Shown: positions 43,347 to 53,065, counted from the stretch's first letter. The stretch is 64,000 nucleotides of DNA from Ilyomonas sp965277535 (GCA_965277535.1 OZ255825.1:434001-498000), one strand, 5' to 3'. Numbers and translations are program-made. The notes: a model not told the origin generated them from the letters alone.

Positions 43347-44525
43347 ATGAACAAAAACAAATTTTGGCTTCTTCCTCTTTTTGGTTTTGCACTTTTTTTT
43401 ACTTCCTGCCGGAAAGATTTTACCAACGTTGAAGTGCCGGAAAATTATATTGGTGGATCAATGAGCGACGTGTTTGAATCGTTTTGGAACGGCATGAATA
43501 ACAACTATGTGTTTTGGGCAATTGATACCACCAACTGGGATAGAATGTACAGCATTTACAAACCCATGTTTGCAAGCCTTAACATTAACGACAGCGGTGA
43601 TGTTCGGAAAAGCATCAATTACTTTCGCCAGATGACCGACGGATTGGTTGATTCGCATTACAATCTTTCTTTTGGCGACCCGGTTTCTGATTCTACCGTA
43701 TCGCCTTCTTACGATAGAAAATTGCGGGCAGGCACATTGCGGCAGCGTTATGTGCTTTATGGTTATGATGCCAATTATTATCTCGATTCGACTTCGATTG
43801 TTGGTGGCATTGATTCGGTGAATACATTAGAAGGCGATACTACCGAAGCTATTGCAGGAACCATCGGCAATGGCCAGGTGTTATTTCTCGGTTTTAGCCA
43901 ATTCAATTTAAAAACTTCGTACCAGGCAGCTAATAACAATGGGGTAAAAAGAGCGTTGACGTTTTTTATTAATTATTTACACAATCCGCCTTCCAATTTT
44001 AAAGGTGTTGTGGTTGATGTTCGTGGCAACCCTGGTGGAAGTATTCAGGATTTGAATTTTTTAATTGGAAATATGATAGCAAGCAAGCAAAAGATTGGTT
44101 ACACAAGATATAAAAGTGGCGATGGCAGACTTGATTATACGCCCTGGGCGGATGCCATTGTTACACCGCAAACCGGCGCAAAAGCAGTAACAGTACCGGT
44201 TGTAGCCCTTACCGATATTTGGAGCACCAGTATGGCTGAATTGACAGCAATGGCAATTCATACGTTACCAAATGGTCATACCGTTGGCGAAACAACATGG
44301 GGCGCTAACGGTCCGCTTACCGCTAATGAAATTTTAAATGGCGGACAATTTACGGCAGCTAATTTTTTATTTGCTTACACTTCGTCCAGCATGTTTAAAT
44401 ACATTGATGGTAACATTTATGAAGGAAAAGGGTTTCCGCCCGATTATCCGGTACCATTTGCATTAAGCGATTTTCAAACCTATGGTGATAGGCAATTGGA
44501 AAAGGCATTAAGCCTGATGAAATAA
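43347..44525 (+). CDS. S41 family peptidase, lipoprotein
   Basis: A 392-residue C-terminal-processing-like peptidase starting at ATG 43347. The signal sequence ends in a lipobox (LFFTSC, Cys21). Family motifs are GVVVDVRGNPGGSIQDL and the nucleophile segment DIWSTSMAELTAMA, with the general base region at HTVGETTWGANGP. No PDZ domain is evident, which matches short Bacteroidota members. The earlier open frame into the barrel gene was rejected as it lacks any signal for a start. Confidence 0.85.
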   Translation: MNKNKFWLLPLFGFALFFTSCRKDFTNVEVPENYIGGSMSDVFESFWNGMNNNYVFWAIDTTNWDRMYSIYKPMFASLNINDSGDVRKSINYFRQMTDGLVDSHYNLSFGDPVSDSTVSPSYDRKLRAGTLRQRYVLYGYDANYYLDSTSIVGGIDSVNTLEGDTTEAIAGTIGNGQVLFLGFSQFNLKTSYQAANNNGVKRALTFFINYLHNPPSNFKGVVVDVRGNPGGSIQDLNFLIGNMIASKQKIGYTRYKSGDGRLDYTPWADAIVTPQTGAKAVTVPVVALTDIWSTSMAELTAMAIHTLPNGHTVGETTWGANGPLTANEILNGGQFTAANFLFAYTSSSMFKYIDGNIYEGKGFPPDYPVPFALSDFQTYGDRQLEKALSLMK

Positions 44526-44551
44526 TTGTACAAAAACAAACTTCATTGTAC

Positions 44552-44585
44552 AGCCGGTTGATACACAAATCATCCGGCTTTTTTA
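44552..44585 (+). terminator. Rho-independent terminator after the S41 peptidase
   Basis: AGCCGGTTGAT (44552-44562) pairs with ATCATCCGGCT (44569-44579) with one mismatch and a six-base loop, followed by a run of six T. It separates the peptidase from glpK. A copy of the dispersed motif variant lies just upstream (44530-44541). Confidence 0.8.
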
Positions 44586-44628
44586 TTTGAACCAAAATCT
44601 TACTTTCAAGCCCTAATTGCTCGTCATT

Positions 44629-46128
44629 ATGTCGCAATACATCTTATCATTCGATCAGGGCACCACCAGTTCACGCGCCATCGTGTTTAATAAAGAAGGT
44701 GCGATTGTTTCTATCGCGCAAAAAGAATTTACGCAATATTATCCGCAACCCGGATGGGTGGAACATGAACCTAACGAAATATGGAGTACACAGTTGGGCG
44801 TTGCCGCAGAAGCCGTTACCAAAGCGGGTTTGACGGTGAAAGACATTGCGGCCATCGGCATTACCAACCAACGCGAAACCACGCTTGTTTGGGATAGAAA
44901 AACCGGGCAGCCGATTCATAACGCCATTGTATGGCAAGACAGAAGAACAGCTCCCTTTTGCGATGAATTAAAAAGAGATGGGCACGCCAAATTGATTCAA
45001 AATAAAACCGGCTTGGTAATAGATGCCTATTTTTCTGCTTCCAAAATCAAATGGATATTAGACAATGTAAAGGGTGCAAAAGAAAAAGCAAAGCGCGGCG
45101 AGCTATGCTTTGGAACGGTTGATAGCTGGCTGTTGTGGAAGTTAACAGACGGCGGCATTCATGCAACCGATGTTACCAATGCAAGTCGCACTATGCTGTT
45201 CAACATTCATACATTGAGTTGGGATGAAGACCTTTTGCAACTCTTCAACATACCACAAAGCATGTTGCCCGAAGTAAGAAGTTGCAGCGAAGTGTATGGC
45301 TACACGCAACACATTTTAACCGCGCATAGTTTACCCATTGCAGGCATCGCGGGCGATCAACAAGCCGCCTTGTTCGGACAGATGTGCATACAGCCCGGCA
45401 CTGTAAAAAACACTTACGGAACAGGCTGTTTCCTCTTAATGAATACGGGCGAAAAAGCGATGCCATCGCACAACAATTTACTTACCACTGTTGCCTGGCA
45501 AATCAACGGCAAAACAGCATACGCACTGGAAGGCAGCGTGTTTATTGGGGGCGCAGTAGTACAATGGCTGCGCGATGGTTTGCAACTCATTCGTTCTTCT
45601 GCTGAAGTGGAAAGCCTGGCTGCACAAGTTACTTCAACCGATGGTGTTTATGCAGTTCCTGCCTTTACTGGTTTGGGTGCGCCGTACTGGAATCAACAAG
45701 CCCGTGGCACAATCGTTGGCATCACGCGTGGAACTACGGCTGCTCACATTGCAAGAGCTTGTTTGGAAAGCATTGCCTTTCAAACCGTAGATGTGTTAAA
45801 TGCCATGCGTGCAGATGCTGGTATTGATATTACTGAGCTTCGTGTTGATGGTGGCGCAACAGTAAACAAAATGCTGATGCAGTTTCAAAGCGATGTTGCC
45901 AACACGCCGGTTATCAAACCTAAAATAAGCGAAACCACTGCCCTTGGCGCAGCTTATCTCGCGGGATTAGCCGTTGGTTATTGGAAAGATTTAGAAGAAA
46001 TACAACAGCAATGGAAAGAAGATAAAACGTATCATCCAAACATTGATGATGCGCAACGATTTTTTCTTTTACAACAATGGCAGCGAGCCATTAAAGCCGC
46101 ACAGGTTTGGGCTGATAGCAACCAATGA
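44629..46128 (+). CDS. glpK: Glycerol kinase
   Basis: FGGY-family kinase of 499 residues, phosphorylating glycerol to glycerol 3-phosphate. Start at ATG 44629, since SQYILSFDQGTTSSRAIVF is the standard beginning; a start 12 bases earlier is less likely. PGWVEHEPNEIW, GITNQRETTLVWD, IAGDQQAALFGQ and the C-terminal LRVDGGATVNKMLMQFQSD are glycerol-kinase signatures, including substrate-contact Arg and Asp positions. First of three glycerol genes in the order glpK, glpD, glpF. Confidence 0.96.
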   Translation: MSQYILSFDQGTTSSRAIVFNKEGAIVSIAQKEFTQYYPQPGWVEHEPNEIWSTQLGVAAEAVTKAGLTVKDIAAIGITNQRETTLVWDRKTGQPIHNAIVWQDRRTAPFCDELKRDGHAKLIQNKTGLVIDAYFSASKIKWILDNVKGAKEKAKRGELCFGTVDSWLLWKLTDGGIHATDVTNASRTMLFNIHTLSWDEDLLQLFNIPQSMLPEVRSCSEVYGYTQHILTAHSLPIAGIAGDQQAALFGQMCIQPGTVKNTYGTGCFLLMNTGEKAMPSHNNLLTTVAWQINGKTAYALEGSVFIGGAVVQWLRDGLQLIRSSAEVESLAAQVTSTDGVYAVPAFTGLGAPYWNQQARGTIVGITRGTTAAHIARACLESIAFQTVDVLNAMRADAGIDITELRVDGGATVNKMLMQFQSDVANTPVIKPKISETTALGAAYLAGLAVGYWKDLEEIQQQWKEDKTYHPNIDDAQRFFLLQQWQRAIKAAQVWADSNQ

Positions 46129-46156
46129 TTTTTGAGGTTGACTAACAATGTTTGAT

Positions 46157-46246
46157 TAAACCACGAAGACAGGAAGAAACTAAGGTTCACTAAGAATATT
46201 AAAAAGACTTCGTGTAACTTCATTCCTTTGTGCCTTTGTGGTTCAA
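46157..46246. repeat. Dispersed AACCAC...GTGGTT intergenic repeat, copy A
   Basis: A roughly 90-bp imperfect palindrome. It starts TTAAACCACGAAGAC and ends TGCCTTTGTGGTTCAA, with CTTCGTGTAACTT in the middle. The same layout recurs at 50906-51018. This type of repeat (AACCAC-aaGgCAC-aaag ... ctttGTGcCTTtGTGGTT) is well known between genes of many bacteria. It lies between glpK and glpD. Confidence 0.75.
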
Positions 46247-46276
46247 TACTCATAAAAACTGGCAAAACCAAAAGGG

Positions 46277-47773
46277 ATGAACAGAAGCGAAATGCTTACA
46301 CAAATTGAGCTGACCAAAGAATGGGACATCATTATTATTGGCGGAGGGGCAACCGGCTTGGGATGCGCTGTAGATGCGGCTTCCAGAGGTTACAAAACAT
46401 TGCTGGTTGAACAATCCGATTTTGGAAAAGGCACTTCTTCAAAGTCAACAAAGCTTATACATGGCGGCGTTCGTTACCTGGCACATGGCAATATTAAATT
46501 GGTAAAAGAAGCGCTGCGCGAAAGAACTTATTTATTGCACAATGCACCGGGTGTAACTTCTATCCTACCCTTCGTTGTACCCGTGTACAATTGGTGGCAC
46601 AAATGGTTTTATGGAATAGGTTTGAAACTATACGATTTATTGGCTGGTAAGCTTTCTCTTGGCAAAACACAGTGGCTCAATAAACAACAAACGCTGCAAC
46701 AACTGCAAGGTATAAACAGCACTAAACTAAAAGGTGGCATTCTGTATTTTGATGGTCAGTTTGATGATGCAAGACTGGCAATTGAACTGGCAAAAACGGC
46801 GGCAGCAAACGGCGCAACGATGTTGAATTATTGCGCAGCAACATCATTCATTAAAACAAAAGAAACAATAACCGGAATTTGTTTTTACGATATTATCAAC
46901 AACACGTCATACACAACAAATGCAAAAGTTGTTATCAATGCAACCGGCGTGTTTGCCAATGCAATTATGCAAATGGATGAGCCGCTGAAACCCCATGTTA
47001 TTGCACCTTCTCAGGGCATTCATCTTGTAATTGATGCATCATTTTTCCCCAGCAAAGCAGCGATGATGATACCTAAAACCGATGATGGACGGGTACTGTT
47101 TGCCGTGCCATGGCACAATAAAGTCTTATTAGGCACAACCGATACGCCTGTTGCAAATGTTGAGATTGAACCAAAGCCTTTACAAGAAGAAATCAATTTT
47201 ATTTTACAACATGCCAATCGTTATTTATCTAAAACCATTACGAATAATGATGTACGAAGCGTGTTTGTTGGTTTGCGTCCGTTAATCAAGAAAAAGGGAA
47301 TGACAATAACATCTGCATTAAGTCGGGATCATACCATTTTTAGTTCATCTTCTGGATTAATAACCGTAACTGGCGGTAAATGGACAACCTACAGAAAGAT
47401 GGCTGAAGATGCTGTTTCAAAAGCTGCTGAGGTTGGCGGATTATCTCTTAGAAAATGTATTACCAAAACATTGCGCATTAGTGGAAATAGTGAAGACAGA
47501 AAAGATTATAACAACAATTTTTTACAAACCGATGTTCCGATTTCTAATGATGACATCAGCTTTTTCGTTGAACAGGAAATGGCAACGACAGTGGAAGATG
47601 TGTTAGCAAGAAGAACGCGATTGCTATTCTTAAACGCAGAAGCAGCAAGGCTTTCAGCGCGAAGTGTTGCGTTGCAAATGGCTGCCTTGCTGCACAAAGA
47701 TGATGTATGGGTACAACAACAGGTAACAAGCTTTGATGAACTTACAAGACAATATCTGTTGCCATTGTCGTAA
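46277..47773 (+). CDS. glpD: Glycerol-3-phosphate dehydrogenase (FAD-dependent, aerobic type)
   Basis: A 498-residue membrane-associated flavoprotein that oxidises glycerol 3-phosphate to dihydroxyacetone phosphate and feeds quinone. FAD loop IIIIGGGATGLGCAVDAASR (17-36), SSKSTKLIHGGVRYLAHGN, then PSQGIHLVID, LLGTTDTPV and TVTGGKWTTYRKMAEDA are all family signatures. Start ATG 46277, matching the usual short N-terminus. It follows glpK after a repeat-containing gap. Confidence 0.95.
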   Translation: MNRSEMLTQIELTKEWDIIIIGGGATGLGCAVDAASRGYKTLLVEQSDFGKGTSSKSTKLIHGGVRYLAHGNIKLVKEALRERTYLLHNAPGVTSILPFVVPVYNWWHKWFYGIGLKLYDLLAGKLSLGKTQWLNKQQTLQQLQGINSTKLKGGILYFDGQFDDARLAIELAKTAAANGATMLNYCAATSFIKTKETITGICFYDIINNTSYTTNAKVVINATGVFANAIMQMDEPLKPHVIAPSQGIHLVIDASFFPSKAAMMIPKTDDGRVLFAVPWHNKVLLGTTDTPVANVEIEPKPLQEEINFILQHANRYLSKTITNNDVRSVFVGLRPLIKKKGMTITSALSRDHTIFSSSSGLITVTGGKWTTYRKMAEDAVSKAAEVGGLSLRKCITKTLRISGNSEDRKDYNNNFLQTDVPISNDDISFFVEQEMATTVEDVLARRTRLLFLNAEAARLSARSVALQMAALLHKDDVWVQQQVTSFDELTRQYLLPLS

Positions 47774-47837
47774 CCTTTTTATCTTCATACAATTATTTCT
47801 TTACTCCAAATTATTCATGTAAAAACAAACCAAAAAC

Positions 47838-48545
47838 ATGACTCCTTTTATCAGCGAACTGGTTGGCACTGCCGTTTTAGTTACGTTAGGTGATGGCGTA
47901 GTTGCCAATGTTGTTTTGCACAAAACCAAAGGCAATAGCGGCGGCTTAATTGCCATAACAATTGGTTGGGCAATGGCAGTTTTCACTGCCGTGTTTATTT
48001 CAAGCAAAAGCAGTGGCGCACATTTAAATCCGGCAGTAACGCTTGCGCTCGCAGTAGCCGGCAAGTTTTCATGGAGTTTGGTACTTCCTTATTGCATTGC
48101 ACAATTGCTTGGCGCGATGATAGGCGCGTTCATTGTTTGGCTTTCCTACAAACAACATTTTGATGAAACCACCGATGCTGATTTAAAACTGGGCGCATTT
48201 GCAACCGCGCCTTCCATTCGCAGTGCGGCACACAATTTTATAACGGAGTTTATCGGCACATTTATTTTTATTTTGGCAGTGTTATGTATCGTTTCGCCCG
48301 CAAATAGTTTGGGCGCACTGGATGCTTTGCCCGTTGCATTGGTGGTACTGAGTATCGGCTTAAGCCTTGGCGGACCTACAGGTTATGCTATCAATCCTGC
48401 ACGCGATTTAGGACCTCGAATTGTACACTTTCTATTGCCTATCAAAAACAAACGCAACAGCGATTGGCCGTATAGCTGGATTCCGGTGCTGGCGCCACTT
48501 TCAGGGGCTGTAGCTGCAACTTTTGTGTGGCTGGCGTTACAGTGA
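47838..48545 (+). CDS. glpF: Glycerol uptake facilitator (MIP/aquaglyceroporin)
   Basis: A 235-residue six-helix channel. Both NPA boxes are present: HLNPAVTLALA (Asn64) and YAINPARDLGPRI near residue 180. The Asp after the second NPA-Arg marks the glycerol-conducting branch rather than water-specific aquaporins. With glpK and glpD it completes a glycerol uptake and oxidation set. A copy of the dispersed 12-mer (47819-47830) ends eight bases before the start codon. Confidence 0.94.
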   Translation: MTPFISELVGTAVLVTLGDGVVANVVLHKTKGNSGGLIAITIGWAMAVFTAVFISSKSSGAHLNPAVTLALAVAGKFSWSLVLPYCIAQLLGAMIGAFIVWLSYKQHFDETTDADLKLGAFATAPSIRSAAHNFITEFIGTFIFILAVLCIVSPANSLGALDALPVALVVLSIGLSLGGPTGYAINPARDLGPRIVHFLLPIKNKRNSDWPYSWIPVLAPLSGAVAATFVWLALQ

Positions 48546-48607
48546 AAATGATTTGAAAAAACACATCAATCATCATTACAATTCTTTCAACTCTTATCTT
48601 TAACCGT

Positions 48608-50422
48608 ATGAAATATCTCTTTTGTTTTTGCCTCTTTTTTGCCTCAATAACTTCGTTTACACAAACCAATGCCGACCTTGTTAAAAATCTGTACACAAAG
48701 AAAGAAGTGTACATAACTATGCGCGATGGTATGCGCTTATTTACCAGCATTTACATTCCAAAAGATACTACTGAACAGTATCCGTTTCTGATGGAAAGAA
48801 CGCCTTATTCAGTTGCGCCGTATGGTGAAGACAATTATGCGCGAAGGCTGGGTCCGAACCCGCTTTTCGTCTCTGAAAAATACATTTTCGTTTACCAGGA
48901 TGTGCGTGGCAGACACTTGAGTGAAGGACAGTTTCATGAAATGACGCCAGCTATTGACAACAAGAAAAACAAAACAGATGTTGACGAAAGCAGCGACACT
49001 TATGACACCGTTGATTGGCTCTTAAAAAACATTGGCCACAACAATGGAAAGGTTGGCATTTGGGGCATTTCCTATCCTGGCTTTTATGCCACTGCTTCCT
49101 TGCCCAATGCGCATCCCGCTATCAAAGCCGTATCGCCACAAGCGCCCGTTACTGATGAGTTTGAAGGTGATGATGCTTACCATCGCGGTGCCTTTTTCTT
49201 AATGGATAATTTTTCTTTTGAAAACTTTTTTGACGCGCCACGAACGGCACCGCGCCAGCAAGATCCACCATTGAACGACAGCATTAAAATTGATGATGTG
49301 TATAATTTTTATTTGAAGACAGGCGCCTTACACAACTTCAACGATTTGTATTTTCACAACCGCGCCAAAATATGGAATGAGTATTTAGAACACAACACCA
49401 AAGATGCGTACTGGCAGGCGCGTAACATTCGTCCGCATTTGCAAAATGTACAACCAGCTACACTTGTTGTGGGTGGCTGGTTTGATGCCGAAGATATGTT
49501 TGGCGCACTCAACACGTACAAAGCTATCGAACAGAAAAACAAAACCAACGACAACCGTTTGGTGATGGCTCCGTGGACGCATGGCGCCTGGGAAAGAAAC
49601 AGTTGGAAAAGTTTTGCAGGAATTGACTTCGGGCAGGATTTGAACCCAAAATTTCAGCAATTGGAGTTCGATTTTTTTAATCATTATTTGAAAGGAAAAA
49701 ACAATTTTGATGCGGGTGAAGCAACCCTTTTTATTACGGGCAGCAACCAATGGAAAACGTTTGCTACTTATCCGCCAAAAGATTTACAACCGATGGTTTG
49801 GTGGCTCAACAACAATCATCAATTATTGCTGCAAAAACAAAAGACGGAAGGCAGCGATACTTATGTTTCCGATCCATCAAACCCCGTTCCTTACATTGAT
49901 AAAAAAAGTGATGAACGATTGAATGAATACATGGCTGCCGATCAAACGTTTGCTTCCAAACGAAATGATGTACTGTTTTACCAAAGCGATGTTTTGCAAA
50001 ATGACATCACATTATTAGGACCGATCACTGCAGATTTGTTTGTAAAGCTAAATGCGACTGATGCTGATTTTGTTGTGAAAGTTATTGATGTATTACCCAA
50101 CAGTAACACGCAACAGTTAGTACGTGCTGAAGTGTTGCGTGCTAAATTCAGAAACAGCTTTGAAAAGCCAGAGCCGTTCGTTCCGAATAGCCCAACTGAA
50201 GTAAAGTTCCACTTGAACGATGTGGCACATACGTTTCTGAAAGGCCATGAAATAATGGTGCAAATCCAAAGCAGTTGGTTTCCATTGGTTGATAGAAATC
50301 CGCAACAATTTATGAGCATTCCCAATGCAAAAGAGGGCGATTTTAAAACAGCTACCATTACCATTTTGCACGATGAAGCACATCCATCTAACATTCAGGT
50401 TGGTACGCTGAGTGAAAAATAA
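48608..50422 (+). CDS. CocE/NonD family hydrolase (S15 X-Pro dipeptidyl peptidase-like)
   Basis: A 604-residue exported alpha/beta-hydrolase. Signal peptide about residues 1-20 (LFCFCLFFASITSFTQ). Catalytic Ser155 lies in WGISYPGFYA, the oxyanion Tyr is in YQDVRGRHLSEG, the Asp is in FDAEDMFGAL and the His in PWTHGAWE. A C-terminal jelly-roll beta domain (from about 430) is typical of cocaine-esterase and glutaryl-7-ACA acylase relatives. It cleaves ester or amide bonds of unknown substrates in the periplasm. Confidence 0.9.
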   Translation: MKYLFCFCLFFASITSFTQTNADLVKNLYTKKEVYITMRDGMRLFTSIYIPKDTTEQYPFLMERTPYSVAPYGEDNYARRLGPNPLFVSEKYIFVYQDVRGRHLSEGQFHEMTPAIDNKKNKTDVDESSDTYDTVDWLLKNIGHNNGKVGIWGISYPGFYATASLPNAHPAIKAVSPQAPVTDEFEGDDAYHRGAFFLMDNFSFENFFDAPRTAPRQQDPPLNDSIKIDDVYNFYLKTGALHNFNDLYFHNRAKIWNEYLEHNTKDAYWQARNIRPHLQNVQPATLVVGGWFDAEDMFGALNTYKAIEQKNKTNDNRLVMAPWTHGAWERNSWKSFAGIDFGQDLNPKFQQLEFDFFNHYLKGKNNFDAGEATLFITGSNQWKTFATYPPKDLQPMVWWLNNNHQLLLQKQKTEGSDTYVSDPSNPVPYIDKKSDERLNEYMAADQTFASKRNDVLFYQSDVLQNDITLLGPITADLFVKLNATDADFVVKVIDVLPNSNTQQLVRAEVLRAKFRNSFEKPEPFVPNSPTEVKFHLNDVAHTFLKGHEIMVQIQSSWFPLVDRNPQQFMSIPNAKEGDFKTATITILHDEAHPSNIQVGTLSEK

Positions 50423-50423
50423 G

Positions 50424-50448
50424 GCAAAAACAAAGATTTTGTTTTTAC
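50424..50448. repeat. Inverted pair of the dispersed motif between CocE hydrolase and DUF1810 genes
   Basis: GCAAAAACAAAG is followed directly by a copy in the other orientation (TTTTGTTTTTAC), forming an imperfect palindrome one base after the hydrolase stop codon. It could act as a bidirectional terminator or as a protein site. Confidence 0.5.
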
Positions 50449-50463
50449 TAAAAAAACTTTTTT

Positions 50464-50889
50464 ATGAATGATACCTATAACCTCAAACGCTTTGTAGACG
50501 CACAACACAGAGATTACGAAACAGCGTTATCAGAAATCAAAAACGGGCGAAAAAGAAGTCATTGGATGTGGTATGTATTTCCGCAGGTTGGAGGCTTGGG
50601 TTTTAGCGAAACGTCGCGATATTATTCTATCAAAAATGGAGAAGAAGCCGAAGCTTTTTTACAGCATCCGTTGCTGGGAGAAAGGCTTATAACAATTTGC
50701 AACGCATTGCTTTCTCTTCCTACCAACAATGCGCACAGCATCTTTGGAAGTCCTGACGATATAAAGTTGAAATCATGTGCTACTTTGTTTGCCACTCTGC
50801 ACAATACAAACCCTGTGTTTGAAGCGGTATTGCAGAAATTTTTTGGTGGTAAGAAAGATGAAAACACATTGCGCATTCTCAAGCAATAA
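50464..50889 (+). CDS. DUF1810 family protein
   Basis: A 141-residue cytoplasmic protein that matches DUF1810 along its whole length: LKRFVDAQHRDYETALSEI, RKRSHWMWYVFPQVGGLG, ETSRYYSIKNGEEAEAFL and FGSPDDIKLKSCATLFA. The R-x-H-W-x-W-x-x-F-P core is highly conserved in the family. The function of DUF1810 proteins is not established. Single gene with palindromic repeats on both sides. Confidence 0.92.
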   Translation: MNDTYNLKRFVDAQHRDYETALSEIKNGRKRSHWMWYVFPQVGGLGFSETSRYYSIKNGEEAEAFLQHPLLGERLITICNALLSLPTNNAHSIFGSPDDIKLKSCATLFATLHNTNPVFEAVLQKFFGGKKDENTLRILKQ

Positions 50890-50905
50890 GGTTAGAATTA
50901 GTATT

Positions 50906-51018
50906 TAAACCACTAAGACACAGAGTACACAAAGTATCACGAAGAACAATAAAAAAATACTTCGTGAAACCTACCGGCAGGTAGGCAGGCTTTTTTACTT
51001 CGGGACTTTGCGGTTCAA
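50906..51018. repeat. Dispersed AACCAC repeat, copy B, with a nested CCTACCGGCAGGTAGG palindrome
   Basis: Same type as copy A at 46157, beginning TAAACCACTAAGACAC and ending ACTTTGCGGTTCAAA with ACTTCGTGAAAC in the middle. A second element, the palindrome CCTACCGGCAGGTAGG (50970-50985) followed by CAGGC and six T, is inserted in its right half. The nested palindrome is itself a familiar small Bacteroidota repeat, and with the T-run may serve as a terminator. Confidence 0.75.
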
Positions 51019-51064
51019 AAAAATCGGCTTTTAATTTTTCCCTTTTTTTACATTATAAGGATTT

Positions 51065-51808
51065 ATGACAGAATCAGAACGGATCATTCCAGCCAAAGAA
51101 CATGTGTATTTAGATGGCCCGCACAGCCGCGGTTACGAAGCCGTTTTTTTGTTGAAAATAGTGTGGCAATTTTTTCAGGGCATTCGCAAACTGCATTTTG
51201 AAAACCCTTGTATCACTGTGTTTGGCTCTGCAAGGTTTACCGAAAATGACGCTTATTATAAAGCCGCACGTGAATTTGGCAAACGCATAGCCAGCTTAGG
51301 TTTCAGCACAATGACGGGCGGTGGTCCGGGCATTATGGAAGCTGCCAACCGCGGCGCCTTCGAAAATGGTGGAATGAGCATTGGTTGCAACATTGTGCTT
51401 CCGCATGAGCAGAAAGAAAACCCGTATCTGCACAAATCAGTAACGTTCGATTATTTCTTTGTTCGCAAAACCTTGCTCATTAAATATTCTTATGCCTTCA
51501 TAATCATGCCCGGCGGCTTTGGAACAATGGATGAATTTTTTGAAACGATAACATTGGTTCAAACCAAAACGCTCACTCAATTTCCTATTGTGTTGTATGG
51601 AAAAGAATATTACAAAGAATTGATGGAAGCTATTGCCGACATGGCAAAACACGGCACTATCTCGCCGGAGGACATGAATCTCGTATTGCTAACCGACGAC
51701 ATTGATGAAGCGATGCAGCACATTTACACATACATCACCACCAATTACAAAATTGTACCTCGCAAACGCTTTTGGTGGTTGTTTGAAGGGGGCAAAAAGG
51801 AAGAATGA
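51065..51808 (+). CDS. LOG family protein (TIGR00730 Rossmann fold)
   Basis: A 247-residue protein. The two signatures of the LOG family are present: GGGPGIMEAANRGA and MPGGFGTMDEFFE, together forming the PGGxGTxxE nucleotide site. LOG proteins hydrolyse nucleoside 5'-monophosphates such as cytokinin ribotides or AMP, releasing the base; bacterial roles vary. This is the longer bacterial type, with an N-terminal extension of about 45 residues. Its stop TGA is followed at once by a copy of the dispersed 12-mer (51809-51820). Confidence 0.9.
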   Translation: MTESERIIPAKEHVYLDGPHSRGYEAVFLLKIVWQFFQGIRKLHFENPCITVFGSARFTENDAYYKAAREFGKRIASLGFSTMTGGGPGIMEAANRGAFENGGMSIGCNIVLPHEQKENPYLHKSVTFDYFFVRKTLLIKYSYAFIIMPGGFGTMDEFFETITLVQTKTLTQFPIVLYGKEYYKELMEAIADMAKHGTISPEDMNLVLLTDDIDEAMQHIYTYITTNYKIVPRKRFWWLFEGGKKEE

Positions 51809-51829
51809 GTTTGTTTTTGCCCCATTTTT

Positions 51830-52075
51830 CTATTCCGTACCTGAGGGCGCAGATGTGTTGCTTACCGTGCTTTTATCTTCGTTCATGCCCTCTTTAATAT
51901 TGGCTTTATCAGCATCTTCTGTGTCGGCGTTGCCACTCGTTTTGCCGCGCTGTGTGTTGTTTTTATCAAAATCATTCTCGTTAAAGCTACCGTAACCTTG
52001 TTCGTAACGGTCTGGATCTTGTCCGGTGACACTTTTGTTTTCGGTGGAACTATTGTCCTCAATTTTCTTATCCAT
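51830..52075 (-). CDS. Small disordered acidic protein
   Basis: From the ATG at 52075 the product is 81 residues, almost free of hydrophobic residues (KIEDNSSTENKS, NENDFDKNNTQRGKTSG), so intrinsically disordered. A longer reading from upstream adds 23 unlike, aromatic residues and was rejected. It resembles small stress-related hydrophilic proteins in other Chitinophagaceae only in character; I do not recognise a family. Confidence 0.55.
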   Translation of the reverse strand: MDKKIEDNSSTENKSVTGQDPDRYEQGYGSFNENDFDKNNTQRGKTSGNADTEDADKANIKEGMNEDKSTVSNTSAPSGTE

Positions 52076-52309
52076 AATAATGTGTTTATACTTTTTGTTT
52101 TTGTATAAAAAACTATACCACGTTATAAAATAGAGTTGTAACAATTGGATTTGGTGTTGCGCAAACTTCCTTTTTTCAACTACTCAAAAGTATAATTTGC
52201 ACATCAGCATTTGATCTCTGATGACTTTATCCGCTAAATGCTGAACTTCGGGAAGTTTACATCACTAATTCAGTGCGTTCTTTTTAATCGGGCGCAGCAA
52301 AACAATAAA

Positions 52310-53065
52310 ATGAAGCTAACAATACAATCAGTTTTGCCCGACCATTCGATTTCGCCTTTTGTTCACAGCTTTTGGATGCTGGAAAACAAGACAGGGAAAG
52401 ACATTCCGTCAACCATACTGCCGAATGGAATGGTTGATATGGCACTGATTAAAATAGCTTCGGGAAATTGGGAAATGTTCCTTCGTGGCATTGATACTTT
52501 GCCCAGTCAAATAACCATCCTGGCAGACACCAGAATATTTACCATAGGACTTAAATTATTAGCGGTAGAATATTTGTTAGGCGATTCAATTAAAGATGTG
52601 TTGAACGAAGGAAGAAATCTTACAAATGATTTCTGGCAATTTGAAGAAAGTGACTTAAACAGTTTGGAAGATTTTAGCAACAAGGCAACACAAAAAATAA
52701 GACTCGTTTCAAATGAAAACATTGATAGCCGGAAGGAAAAATTGTTTGAATTAATTTACTCATCTCAAGGCTCCATAACAGTAAAAGAACTTTCTGAAAA
52801 AGTGTACTGGAGCAGCCGCCAAATCAGTCGTTACTTCAATCAGCAGTTTGGAATTTCACTCAAAGCCTATTGCAACATTCTTCGTTTCGGCACCTCGTTC
52901 AAACACATCAGCGAAGGCAAGCTTTTTCCACAACAGGACTTTACCGATCAAAATCATTTCATTAAAGAAATTAAGAAATATGCAGGCGTAACGCCAAAAG
53001 AATTGAGCAAAAACAAAGATGACCGTTTCATTGACATTACTGCAATTAAAAATTTCCCTTCTTAA
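52310..53065 (+). CDS. AraC family transcriptional regulator
   Basis: A 251-residue regulator starting at ATG 52310, where the coding-like composition begins. The N-terminal 150 residues resemble the DUF6597-like sensor of this branch (HSISPFVHSFWMLENKTG). The C-terminal AraC DNA-binding domain has two helix-turn-helix units: ITVKELSEKVYWSSRQISRYF and the FTDQNHFIKEIKKYAGVTPKEL signature. Placed 63 bases before two flavin monooxygenases on the same strand, it probably controls them. Confidence 0.87.
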   Translation: MKLTIQSVLPDHSISPFVHSFWMLENKTGKDIPSTILPNGMVDMALIKIASGNWEMFLRGIDTLPSQITILADTRIFTIGLKLLAVEYLLGDSIKDVLNEGRNLTNDFWQFEESDLNSLEDFSNKATQKIRLVSNENIDSRKEKLFELIYSSQGSITVKELSEKVYWSSRQISRYFNQQFGISLKAYCNILRFGTSFKHISEGKLFPQQDFTDQNHFIKEIKKYAGVTPKELSKNKDDRFIDITAIKNFPS

